Origin: Trichomonas vaginalis G3
Taxonomy: Eukaryota > Parabasalia > Trichomonadida > Trichomonadidae
DNA length: 64,000 nt
Direction: 5' to 3'
Assembly (NCBI RefSeq): GCF_026262505.1
Contig: NC_067205.1
Span: 27,668,556-27,732,555, forward strand
The translations under genes were made by a program, and so were the position numbers. The notes below the pieces were generated by a model, which was given only the letters and a program-made list of their open reading frames with translations, was not told the DNA's origin and did no database searches. Below, piece after piece: positions 41,418 to 49,951 of this stretch (positions are counted from its first letter, which is position 1; each line of letters opens with the position of its first letter).

Positions 41418-42002
41418 ATGACCGAAGAAGTTGAAACGGTAGATTTGACACCACAAACAAAAAGTTCAGAACCATTGTCAAAACCTGTCAAAGAACTTAC
41501 AGATGAAGAGAAAAATTCAATAATAGAAAGTGCCAGGTCTGGAAATACAAACCCTAACTACAAAGTCACTTTTCATAAAAATGGAACGGCAAGTATCTCA
41601 AAAAAGAAACAGACTCTCACAAATAAAATATTGAAGTCTGAAGGAGCTTTCGAGACAACAGATGGAAAAGTTTACTTCACTGACCAACAGTTCATTATAG
41701 AACATCTCATTGACTTAGAGTCGAAATATTCTAAACTTTACAACAAACACAAAAAGTTGAAAGGAAAACAAAAACAAATGGCATATGATATTTATGAAGA
41801 TGTTGACGACACAACTGTTCCTGCAAGTGAAGTAAAGTCAGAGAAACCGAAAAGTGACGAAAAACCGATAGAAGAAGAAAAACCAAAAACTGAAGATAAA
41901 CCAAAACCAAAGTTTAGTTTGGAAACTAAACCAAGTCAACCTTCATTAGCTGGTATGGGTTGGCGTCAAAGACTTATGGCAGCAGGCGGTTATGTTAAGT
42001 AA
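41418..42002 (+). CDS. Charged low-complexity protein, 194 aa
   Basis: Acidic start (MTEEVETVDLTPQ), a helical coiled-coil-like centre (IEHLIDLESKYSKLYNKHKK), then a Lys/Glu/Pro-rich disordered stretch, and a distinct C-terminus GMGWRQRLMAAGGYVK. It lies in a run of small plus-strand virion-like genes. Assembly or scaffold role is possible but unproven. Confidence 0.58.
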   Translation: MTEEVETVDLTPQTKSSEPLSKPVKELTDEEKNSIIESARSGNTNPNYKVTFHKNGTASISKKKQTLTNKILKSEGAFETTDGKVYFTDQQFIIEHLIDLESKYSKLYNKHKKLKGKQKQMAYDIYEDVDDTTVPASEVKSEKPKSDEKPIEEEKPKTEDKPKPKFSLETKPSQPSLAGMGWRQRLMAAGGYVK

Positions 42003-42034
42003 AGAAAAAAATATTTTTTTTTATTTTTATAAAA

Positions 42035-42280
42035 ATGCCCCCATATAGAATGGATAGAAAATCTGCTAGAATAAAAGCAGAGTTGCAAAGATATGGTTGG
42101 AGAGTTTCGAAGAAGTTTAAATATAGGAAGGGAAGACCCATAAAAGTCTATGACAAACTGGCTGGTCTTCGCTACGAAATGGATTTGGAAACAGCACGTG
42201 CAAATTATCCAAACAGACTAGAGAGGTTAGAAGAAGAACGTCTTATGGACATGCCTTTCGATGTGTTAAACATTGCATGA
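42035..42280 (+). CDS. Basic protein, 81 aa, unknown
   Basis: Strongly basic first half (MPPYRMDRKSARIKAELQRY, KKFKYRKGRPIKVYDK) and an Arg/Glu-rich second half. A leader of T-run plus TTTTTATAAAAATG precedes it. It could bind packaged DNA; inference only. Confidence 0.5.
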   Translation: MPPYRMDRKSARIKAELQRYGWRVSKKFKYRKGRPIKVYDKLAGLRYEMDLETARANYPNRLERLEEERLMDMPFDVLNIA

Positions 42281-42329
42281 AGTAAAAAATTTATTTTAAA
42301 AAAGTGACATTTTTTTATTCGAATTTGAA

Positions 42330-42434
42330 ATGTACGCTGAGTTTGTTGGAGAAGACCGTTGGGAAACTTGTTTGTTAGATGAGAAATATGAAATGGCATA
42401 CCATTTTAAAACAATATATTTTTACATATATTAA
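42330..42434 (+). CDS. Possible 34-aa frame before the penton-like gene
   Basis: ATG 42330 to TAA 42432-42434, ending one base before ATG 42435. Its last codons coincide with the promoter-like TTTTTACATATATTAA of the next gene, so it may be fortuitous. Confidence 0.3.
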   Translation: MYAEFVGEDRWETCLLDEKYEMAYHFKTIYFYIY

Positions 42435-43295
42435 ATGCTTCAGGTTGAAAAACAAAGAACAAAAGTAGCAGATACAAAACCGTTAGACTATATCTTTACA
42501 AATGCTGGTAGGACTATTTCAGATGAAGAAATTTCATCCCGAGTATACAGGTTTGACTATCCAATTCGTTGGCTTCAAAGTCCTTCAGATGCAAAGGCAA
42601 TAGGATTTAGAAGAGTTTTGTTTTCAAATAGAACTAACGCATTTATATTCGCAGTATATTTTCATGGGCAGTATAAAGGTTCTGATGGTCTAATAGACAA
42701 ATTTGACGAAATGAGAATCTTTACAGTTCGTTCAGACGAAAGTCTTGAGAAAACTCTAAATGACTTTCAAACTCAAATGAACAAATATTATTGGGAATTT
42801 CAAGAAAAATACGACTCTTTACTAAATGGAACATACTATCTGAAACTAGAATATGACAAGATGAACTCCACCGTTTCATTTCAAAAGATTGAAATTAACC
42901 CTCCAAGAGATACAGAGTTTTTATTTTGGAAAGTAGACAAACGTTCTTGGGCACAATTTCTTCGGTTACTAAACCAGAACGAACCATTACCACCAGATGG
43001 TCCATTTCAATTTATACTTCCACCAGCAGATTTGACAGTTTATAGAAACGTGTTTGACCCTCAAAATGTTATGTGTCATGCAAGTTTCAGTTCAAGCAAC
43101 AATAGTTTTCTATGTATTGGTAAGGACTTTTATGACTTTGCTTCTAAATTCTACGAACCACCTAGTAACAGTTTCTCTGACTTTCAAGTTTGGTTCACAA
43201 CAAATGGTGTGCAACATATTATTCCATTGTACTATGACTTTTATCTCGAATTGTCTTTCATATATAACTACGGAAAAGTGCTGAAAAAGTATTGA
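42435..43295 (+). CDS. Penton-like jelly-roll protein, 286 aa, whole
   Basis: Uninterrupted. Landmarks are TKPLDYIFTNAGR, YRFDYPIRWLQ, KAIGFRRVLF, a long beta-rich centre, YRNVFDPQNVMCHASFS and the C-terminal DFQVWFTTNG then YDFYLELSFIYNY, the shape of single jelly-roll penton proteins of Polintons. An inverted, broken paralogue is at 37640-38489. A penton-base role at capsid vertices is inferred from length, end pattern and context. The start is adjacent to TTTTTACATATATTAA. Confidence 0.62.
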   Translation: MLQVEKQRTKVADTKPLDYIFTNAGRTISDEEISSRVYRFDYPIRWLQSPSDAKAIGFRRVLFSNRTNAFIFAVYFHGQYKGSDGLIDKFDEMRIFTVRSDESLEKTLNDFQTQMNKYYWEFQEKYDSLLNGTYYLKLEYDKMNSTVSFQKIEINPPRDTEFLFWKVDKRSWAQFLRLLNQNEPLPPDGPFQFILPPADLTVYRNVFDPQNVMCHASFSSSNNSFLCIGKDFYDFASKFYEPPSNSFSDFQVWFTTNGVQHIIPLYYDFYLELSFIYNYGKVLKKY

Positions 43296-43432
43296 AAAAT
43301 AATGTTTATGTTAGCATGTTAGATCTAACACGTTTTCTAACCACTTTTCTAACATCGTAGAAAACTCATGAAAACAATTTATTTTTGACACTTTCACAAA
43401 AAACATAAAAAAGTGAAGTTAAAATGAGATGT
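43296..43432 (+). repeat. First satellite palindrome copy
   Basis: Contains TTATGTTAGCATGTTAGATC and CTAACACGTTTTCTAACC just after the penton-like gene. It is a lone copy of the satellite that dominates 44.5-57 kb. Confidence 0.65.
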
Positions 43433-43798
43433 TTACTGAACTGGTTGGATGTCGCCTTCACAGGTTATGAAGAACGGCTGACCCGAGAAGTGGAACAGTG
43501 CTCTGAGAATTTGTATAATTCGTGGAATTGGACTCTCTCTGTTTGGAAGTAGTATCCAAGGACGCTTGGCAAAGAACTTTATAATGGCTTCCTTCTTTGC
43601 TTGCTTTATGTCGTCGTAGGCTGTCCCGTCTGGTACCTCAATTGGAATTCCAGTCGAAGTCTCGAGATTCAAGGCAGCCCTTCCAGAAATAGTGGTGAAC
43701 TTGACCTTGGGCTTCATGACCTTGCGCAAGTAGTCTTTTACGCAGTCGTTAAGTTCAATTAGGTAAATTGCCTCGTCGGTAGGTTCGACCTCGACCAT
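43433..43798 (-). CDS. GC-richer unknown gene, 121 aa
   Basis: Open from ATG 43798 (MVEVEPTDEAIYLIELNDCV) to 43433. Base composition is visibly GC-richer, with more C/G third positions than in all neighbours, suggesting a different origin. Residues about 75-105 are basic and hydrophobic (FFAKRPWILLPNRESPIPRI). No family is recognised. The 21-base repeat array lies directly upstream, and the frame stays open into it as a VLLLTVA heptad. Confidence 0.5.
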   Translation of the reverse strand: MVEVEPTDEAIYLIELNDCVKDYLRKVMKPKVKFTTISGRAALNLETSTGIPIEVPDGTAYDDIKQAKKEAIIKFFAKRPWILLPNRESPIPRIIQILRALFHFSGQPFFITCEGDIQPVQ

Positions 43799-43799
43799 T

Positions 43800-44137
43800 G
43801 CTACTGTCAGAAAAAGTACTGCTACTGTCAGTAAAAGTACTGCTACTGTCAGTAAAAGTACTGCTACTGTCAGTAAAAGTACTGCTACTGTCAGTAAAAG
43901 TACTGCTACTGTCAGTAAAAGTACTGCTACTGTCAGTAAAAAGGAAAATTTGAGAGGGTTTTCGACGATAAAGTACTGCTACTGTCAGTAAAAGTACTGC
44001 TACTGTCAGTAAAAGTACTGCTACTGTCAGTAAAAGTACTGCTACTGTCAGAAAAAGTACTGCTACTGTCAGAAAAAGTACTGCTACTGTCAGTAGCAGT
44101 ACTGCTACTGTCAGTAGCAGTACTGCTAGTAGCAGAG
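43800..44137. repeat. 21-bp tandem repeat (CTACTGTCAGTAAAAGTACTG)
   Basis: About 15 copies of a 21-base unit (seven codons), interrupted once near 43940-43972 by unrelated sequence. The last copies form palindromes in which AGTACTGCTACTG is followed, one base later, by its own reverse complement. Two minus-strand frames stay open through it: Ser/Thr/Asp-rich TFTDSSS and hydrophobic VLLLTVA. Confidence 0.85.
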
Positions 44138-44176
44138 ATTTTTATCGTTGTGGTCCGACGGTTAAGCCACAAACGA

Positions 44177-44524
44177 ATGTCCCACGTCCCACCAACCCAG
44201 TCCATTCCCAAACCAGAGGAACCTAAAGAACCACAATAGTCTCCTCAGCAACCTCAGTTCCAGCAAGTACCTCCGAATTTCTACCAATTTCCACCTCAAG
44301 GTTACTACCCACCACAAGGCTTCCCGAACTACCCTCCTCAGCCTATGCCTTACTTCCCCAACCCTTGGATGTTCCAGCAAGCTCCACCCCAGCAATTCCA
44401 ATCTCAATCCAAATCGAAGAGAGACCAAGAGTTCGAAGAAGGTCTGAACCGCTTACGCAAAGATTATGCCACAGCCCCAATTGAGAGAAAGTTGTTCCCG
44501 GACCAAAAATATAATTTATGTTAA
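44177..44524 (+). pseudogene. Pro/Gln/Tyr-rich GC-rich gene, apparently broken
   Basis: A coding trace from ATG 44177 to TAA 44522-44524. It is rich in PPQGYYPPQGFPNYPPQP-type residues, with a charged end (RDQEFEEGLNRLRKDYA). GC content is near half, against about 30 percent around it. About one break. It sits with the 121-aa gene in the same GC-richer island, followed immediately by the satellite. Confidence 0.45.
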
Positions 44525-44566
44525 CATGTTAGATCTAACACGTTTTCTAACACGTTTTCTAACCTC
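44518..44566. repeat. Palindrome cluster, type A (TGTTAG/CTAACA)
   Basis: Left arms TGTTAA and TGTTAG face right arms CTAACA and CTAACC around AGATCT. This is the commonest version in the array (for example 46006-46060 and 46101-46150). Confidence 0.75.
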
Positions 44567-44712
44567 TTGAATTTTCATGACTTCTTCGTAAATGTTTTGT
44601 CAAGACTTCTTCGTAAATGTTTTGTCAAGACTTCTTCGTAAATGTTTTGTCAAGACTTCATCGTAAATGTTTTGTCAAGACTTCTTCGTAATGAGTGTAA
44701 AGGACCCAAAAA

Positions 44713-44766
44713 TATAATTTAGGGTAGATGGTTAGATCTAACCTCATTTCTAACCTCATTTCTACC
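44713..44766. repeat. Palindrome cluster, type B (GGTTAG/CTAACC)
   Basis: Left arms GGGTAG and GGTTAG face CTAACC, CTAACC and CTACCC around AGATCT. Inner and outer arms pair separately. Copies also near 45316-45362 and 49420-49465. Confidence 0.75.
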
Positions 44767-44850
44767 CTCTTGAATTTGTCATGACTTCTTCGTAAATGTT
44801 TTGTCAAGACTTCATCGTAATGAGTGTAAAGGACCCAAAAATAATGTTTA

Positions 44851-44926
44851 GGTGAAGAGGTGAGATCTCACCTCTTTTTTCACCTCTTTTTTCACCTCTT
44901 TTTTCACCTCTTTTTTCACCTCATGA
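44851..44926. repeat. Palindrome cluster, type C (AGGTGA/TCACCT)
   Basis: Left arms AGGTGA and AGGTGA face a series of TCACCT arms around AGATCT. Every arm carries the G:C version of the pair that is T:A in type A. Copies near 48974-49024, 51774-51818 and 53395-53440. Confidence 0.75.
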
Positions 44927-44985
44927 ATTTCCTTAAGATAGAAAAAATAAAGTTAGTTTTATTTTTTTATTTTGTATGTAAAGAT

Positions 44986-45051
44986 ATGATTTCAGGGATT
45001 TTTTTGACGAAGTGTCAATCTTCACTTCGTCAAAAAATAACAGTTATCTAA
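44986..45051 (+). CDS. Hairpin mini-frame, 21 aa
   Basis: Starts ATGATTTCA, the same nine bases as the 248-aa gene at 55398, after the same TATTTTGTATGTAAAGAT-type leader. It immediately runs into a perfect 15-base stem (45000-45014 with 45023-45037, 8-base loop, core TGACGAAGTG). The peptide MISGIFLTKCQSSLRQKITV is probably not functional. Repeats of it occur at 45212, 49088, 49314, 51881, 52107, 53501 and 53728, approximately. Confidence 0.4.
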   Translation: MISGIFLTKCQSSLRQKITVI

Positions 45052-45211
45052 TGAAAAAGTGTCATTTTTTTGTATTTGACGAGAATGTCGGGTAGATGGT
45101 TAGATCTAACACGTTTTCTAACACGTTTTCTAACCTCATGAATTTTCATGAATTTCCTTAAGATAGAAAAAATAAAGTTAGTTTTATTTTGTATTTTTTT
45201 GTATAAAAGAT

Positions 45212-45277
45212 ATGATTTCAGGGATTTTTTTGACGAAGTGTCAATCTTCACTTCGTCAAAAAATAACAGTTATCTAA
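45212..45277 (+). CDS. Hairpin mini-frame, second copy in the unit
   Basis: Same design as at 44986, with leader TTTTTTTGTATAAAAGAT and the same 15-base stem with 8-base loop inside the frame. Long units carry two such copies about 226 bases apart. Confidence 0.4.
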   Translation: MISGIFLTKCQSSLRQKITVI

Positions 45278-45582
45278 TGAAAAAGTGTCATTTTTTTGTA
45301 TTTGACGAGAATGTCGGGTAGATGGTTAGATCTAACCTCATTTCTAACCTCATTTCTACCCTCTTGAATTTGTCAAGACTTCTTCGTAAATGTTTTGTCA
45401 AGACTTCTTCGTAAATGTTTTGTCATGACTTCTTCGTAAATGTTTTGTCATGACTTCTTCGTAAATGTTTTTTCACCTCTTTTTTCACCCTCTTGAATTT
45501 TCATGAATTTCCTTAAGACAGAAAAAATAACGTTAGTTTTATTTTTTTTTTCTAACTTTTTATCTTGTAGGTAAGAACAGAA

Positions 45583-45849
45583 ATGTCAGTCGAAGCAAAA
45601 ACATTCACTAACAAATCTAATGGCGAAACATTCACAAAAGGCACTTATAACGGTATTGAAGTCTTACGTAGAGACAAGGATGGTTACATTAATGCAACAA
45701 ATATGTGTCAGCAGTTTAGGAAAGACTTTAGAAAGTTGTTGGAAAATAAGTCCTGGGAAGAGTATTATAAGGCATTTTGTGAAGAATATAGCAACCGCCG
45801 GAATTCCGACGGTTGCTTTTTATACAAAATTCATGCAGGAAATTCTTGA
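45583..45849 (+). CDS. Short KilA-N frame, array copy 1, 88 aa
   Basis: MSVEAKTFTNKSNGETFTKG opens a KilA-N N-terminal part almost identical to element 1's protein up to about residue 82, then ends GNS. The second half of the domain is absent. The frame contains a 26-base near-palindrome at 45791-45816 (12 of 13 pairs) in the codons where it departs from the full-length form. Downstream, GAGCCA/TGGCTC (45873-45888) forms another hairpin. The leader TATCTTGTAGGTAAGAACAG is the array's promoter-like segment. It could make a short DNA-binding peptide or be a remnant. No expression evidence. Confidence 0.55.
   Translation: MSVEAKTFTNKSNGETFTKGTYNGIEVLRRDKDGYINATNMCQQFRKDFRKLLENKSWEEYYKAFCEEYSNRRNSDGCFLYKIHAGNS
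45791..45816. repeat. 26-bp near-palindrome inside the KilA-N frame
   Basis: Begins GCAACCGCC and ends GACGGTTGC around GGAATTCC; 12 of 13 pairs match. Present in every clean array copy; the element 1 gene (21355-21385) has a less symmetric version. Confidence 0.75.
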
Positions 45850-46808
45850 GTTTTGGTTGAAAGAATACGGTGGAGCCAAAAGTGGCTCGACCTCAAAACA
45901 AGCATTTTATGAGCTTACTAAGGGTGTTATGAATGAATTCAAAGGTATTTACATACATCCTGACCTCGTTCATTTTGTTGCTGAATTCAGCAAAAATAAA
46001 GTTTATGTTAGAATGTTAGATCTAACACGTTTTCTAACACGTTTTCTAACATGGTCTAAAACTCTCGAAAATCATGAAATTTACACCAAAAATAAAGTTT
46101 ATGTTAGCATGTTAGATCTAACACGTTTTCTAACACGTTTTCTAACCTCTTGAATTTTCATGACTTCTTCGTAAATGTTTTGTCAAGACTTCTTCGTAAT
46201 GAGTGTAAAGGACCCAAAAATAAAGTTTATGTTAGCATGTTAGATCTAACACGTTTTCTAACACGTTTTCTAACCTCTTGAATTTTCATGACTTCTTCGT
46301 AAATGTTTTGTCAAGACTTCTTCGTAATGAGTGTAAAGGACCCAAAAATAAAGTTTATGTTAGAATGTTAGATCTCACCTGTTTTTTCACCTCTTTTCTA
46401 ACCTCTTGAATTTGTCAAGACTTCTTCGTAAATGTTTTGTCAAGACTTCTTCGTAAATGTTTTGTCATGACTTCTTCGTAAATGTTTTGTCATGACTTCT
46501 TCGTAAATGTTTTTTCACCTCTTTTTTCACCCTCTTGAATTTTCATGAATTTCCTTAAGACAGAAAAAATAACGTTAGTTTTATTTTTTTTTCTAACTTT
46601 TTATCTTGTAGGTAAGAACAGAAATGTCAGTCGAAGCAAAAACATTCACTAACAAATCTAATGGCGAAACATTCACAAAAGGCACTTATAACGGTATTGA
46701 AGTCTTACGTAGAGACAAGGATGGTTACATTAATGCAACAAATATGTGTCAGCAGTTTAGGAAAGACTTTAGAAAGTTGTTGGAAAATAAGTCCTGGGAA
46801 GAGTATTA

Positions 46809-48114
46809 TAGGGTGTCCAAAGGTGCGTTTAGCACAGCGCTCTATATGAGACTATTAAAGGAGATATATGCTGATTATAAATATATAATAAAAAATATGA
46901 ATATATGTATATGATGAGTATGTTGTATTTTGGCGCCATGCCGGGATATAAAATGAATTTTGAGACAAGAGGCGGTTTCGCGGGAAATTTTGGCGGGATT
47001 TTTTTCATTTTTTTAATGAATCATAAAGAAAACATCCTCGCTCTTGCAAAAAAATGCAAAGACTGTAAAAAAATCTACGAGACATTGGTAAAATGCTTCG
47101 GTATGGATGCTCCTAGCTATTCCACTGTAACGTATCATGTTAGGATGTATCACTTCATGAACAAAAAGGCGCCCATCATAAAAATTGACAAAAAATCGCC
47201 GGATCAAAGAAAAATCAAAGCAATTCTTCAAGCGCTAGATGAAGACCCAAGAGCATCACTCAGAAGGATAGAGGAGATGACAAAGATACCACGTACAACA
47301 GTCAGTTATTATCTGCACAATTATTTGAACTACAAACTAGCGTATACACGTTGGGTTCCGCACAACCTTAATTCAGTTCCAAAAAAAATCTAGAGTCCAA
47401 TCTTCGAAAGAGCTCCTCTCTATATTGCGTGCGTATCAATCCAAGAAGTTTCGCTTTTTAGTAACAGGGGACGAGTCTTGGTTTCAATATGCAACAGAAG
47501 CCAAAATCATGTGGATCCCGAAGGATGAAAATCCGCAAACATTCCCGAAGAAAAAAATTGACACACCAATGATGATGTTGTCGGTTTTTTGGGGCGTGAA
47601 TGGCATCATCGCAATTGATATTCTTCAAAAAACCTAATACGATGAATGCTCAGTATCTAATTGACAATGTTCTTACTCAAATTATCAATTCTGATGAGTT
47701 TGAGAAATCCAAACAACAAAAACAAAAGTTTGCAATTCATTTTGATAATTCAAGAGTTCACAAAAGTCATAAGGTAATGAATTACTTGGTGGAAAACAAT
47801 GTCAAAGTTGTTCCAAACCCAATTTATTCACCTGATATTGCACCCTCTGACTTTTATTTATTCGGCACGCTAAAAAAGAGAGCTGAAGGACGCGAATTCG
47901 CGAGTCCAGATGATCTTGAAAATTTTGTAAGAGAGCAATTTGAGCAATTTTCTCATGATGATTTAAAGCGTGTCTTTCAAGCCTGGATCGATCGCTGCGA
48001 ACGCGTGATTGAATCCAATGGTGATTATATTTAAATAAACTTTATATATATGTAACTTGTTTATTTCTATTCGCAGTATTCAGGTTTGTGCTAAACACAC
48101 CTTTGGACACCCTA
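46809..48114 (+). mobile_element. Mariner element (Tvmar1-like), 1,306 bp
   Basis: 28-base terminal inverted repeats (TAGGGTGTCCAAAGGTGCGT start) with one mismatch, at 46809-46836 and 48087-48114. TA is duplicated on both sides (46807-46808 and 48115-48116). Size and single transposase gene match trichomonad mariners of the Tvmar1 type. It lies inside a KilA-N array copy, so it is younger than that copy. Confidence 0.92.
47016..48034 (+). pseudogene. Mariner transposase, two frameshifts
   Basis: About 340 codons from MNHKENILALAKKCKDCKK to ESNGDYI. It has an N-terminal paired helix-turn-helix region (residues about 1-120) and the catalytic motifs VTGDESWF (about 47461-47484), HFDNSRVHKS (about 47739-47768) and YSPDIAPSDFYLFG (about 47825-47866), the mariner D, D, 34D pattern. 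Two frameshifts, near 47380-47388 and 47626-47631, both fall in A-runs, so sequencing error is as likely as decay. Confidence 0.88.
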
Positions 48115-49684
48115 TATAAGGCATTTTGTGAAGAATATAGCAACCGCCGGAATTCCGACGGTTGCTTTTTATACAAAATTCATGCAGGAAATTCTTGAGT
48201 TTTGGTTGAAAGAATACGGTGGAGCCAAAAGTGGCTCGACCTCAAAACAAGCATTTTATGAGCTTACTAAGGGTGTTATGAATGAATTCAAAGGTATTTA
48301 CATACATCCTGACCTCGTTCATTTTGTTGCTGAATTCAGCAAAAATAAAGTTTATGTTAGAATGTTAGATCTAACACGTTTTCTAACACGTTTTCTAACA
48401 TGGTCTAAAACTCTCGAAAATCATGAAATTTACACCAAAAATAAAGTTTATGTTAGCATGTTAGATCTAACACGTTTTCTAACACGTTTTCTAACCTCTT
48501 GAATTTTCATGACTTCTTCGTAAATGTTTTGTCAAGACTTCTTTGTAATGAGTGTAAAGGACCCAAAAATAAAGTTTATGTTAGCATGTTAGATCTAACA
48601 CGTTTTCTAACACGTTTTCTAACCTCTTGAATTTTCATGACTTCTTCGTAAATGTTTTGTCAAGACTTCTTCGTAATGAGTGTAAAGGACCCAAAAATAA
48701 AGTTTATGTTAGAATGTTAGATCTCACCTGTTTTTTCACCTCTTTTCTAACCTCTTGAATTTTCATGACTTCTTCGTAAATGTTTTGTCAAGACTTCTTC
48801 GTAATGAGTGTAAAGGACCCAAAAATAAAGTTTATGTTAGAATGTTAGATCTAACACGTTTTCTAACACGTTTTCTAACCTCATTTCTACCCTCTTGAAT
48901 TTGTCATGACTTCTTCGTAAATGTTTTGTCAAGACTTCATCGTAATGAGTGTAAAGGACCCAAAAATAATGTTTAGGTGAAGAGGTGAGATCTCACCTCT
49001 TTTTTCACCTCTTTTTTTCACCTCATGAATTTCCTTAAGATAGAAAAAATAAAGTTAGTTTTATTTTTTTATTTTGTATGTAAAGATATGATTTCAGGGA
49101 TTTTTTTGACGAAGTGCCAATCTTCACTTCGTCAAAAAATAACAGTTATCTAATGAAAAAGTGTCATTTTTTTGTATTTGACGAGAATGTCGGGTAGATG
49201 GTTAGATCTAACACGTTTTCTAACACGTTTTCTAACCTCATGAATTTTCATGAATTTCCTTAAGATAGAAAAAATAAAGTTAGTTTTATTTTGTATTTTT
49301 TTGTATAAAAGATATGATTTCAGGGATTTTTTTGACGAAGTGTCAATCTTCACTTCGTCAAAAAATAACAGTTATCTAATGAAAAAGTGTCATTTTTTTG
49401 TATTTGACGAGAATGTCGGGTAGATGGTTAGATCTAACCTCATTTCTAACCTCATTTCTACCCTCTTGAATTTGTCAAGACTTCTTCGTAAATGTTTTGT
49501 CAAGACTTCTTCGTAAATGTTTTGTCATGACTTCTTCGTAAATGTTTTGTCATGACTTCTTCGTAAATGTTTTTTCACCTCTTTTTTCACCCTCTTGAAT
49601 TTTCATGAATTTCCTTAAGACAGAAAAAATAACGTTAGTTTTTATTTTTTTTTCTAACTTTTTATCTTGTAGGTAAGAACAGAA

Positions 49685-49951
49685 ATGTCAGTCGAAGCAA
49701 AAACATTCACTAACAAATCTAATGGCGAAACATTCACAAAAGGCACTTATAACGGTATTGAAGTCTTACGTAGAGACAAGGATGGTTACATTAATGCAAC
49801 AAATATGTGTCAGCAGTTTAGGAAAGACTTTAGAAAGTTGTTGGAAAATAAGTCCTGGGAAGAGTATTATAAGGCATTTTGTGAAGAATATAGCAACCGC
49901 CGGAATTCCGACGGTTGCTTTTTATACAAAATTCATGCAGGAAATTCTTGA
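49685..49951 (+). CDS. Short KilA-N frame, array copy 3, 88 aa
   Basis: Same as copy 1 in sequence, palindrome and leader. First KilA-N copy after the long unit that follows the mariner. Confidence 0.55.
   Translation: MSVEAKTFTNKSNGETFTKGTYNGIEVLRRDKDGYINATNMCQQFRKDFRKLLENKSWEEYYKAFCEEYSNRRNSDGCFLYKIHAGNS

Larger units (their letters stand above)
35794..43295. mobile_element. Polinton-like element 2, left part; right end not seen
   Basis: Begins AGTAGTGGGGC, the AGT-type terminus, after an A-run that may include the target duplication. It carries a Dam-like methyltransferase, two penton-like genes in opposite orientation, a fibre gene, an integrase and several small virion-like genes. Each has an AT-rich motif against its start codon. 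No polymerase, ATPase or major capsid gene is visible and no matching right terminus is found in the window. The satellite array that follows may lie inside it. About five breaks in total; several genes look whole. It is a different lineage from element 1 but shares modules with it. Confidence 0.7.
46624..48198 (+). pseudogene. Short KilA-N frame, array copy 2, split by mariner
   Basis: Identical to copy 1 but interrupted after about 61 codons by the mariner at 46809-48114. The TA target is duplicated. All other features of the unit continue on the far side. Confidence 0.8.

Noticed and set aside
45048-45251. Repeated minus-strand 67-codon frame in the array (also near 49150 and 51943)
   Set aside because: It runs across leader, hairpin and palindrome sequence, and its repetition merely reflects the satellite. 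The starts that match real genes are on the plus strand.
45560-45582. GTAGGTAAGAACAG before KilA-N starts as an intron splice site
   Set aside because: It contains a GTAAG word but no branch point or acceptor. Similar leaders occur directly before many starts, so a promoter or leader is simpler.
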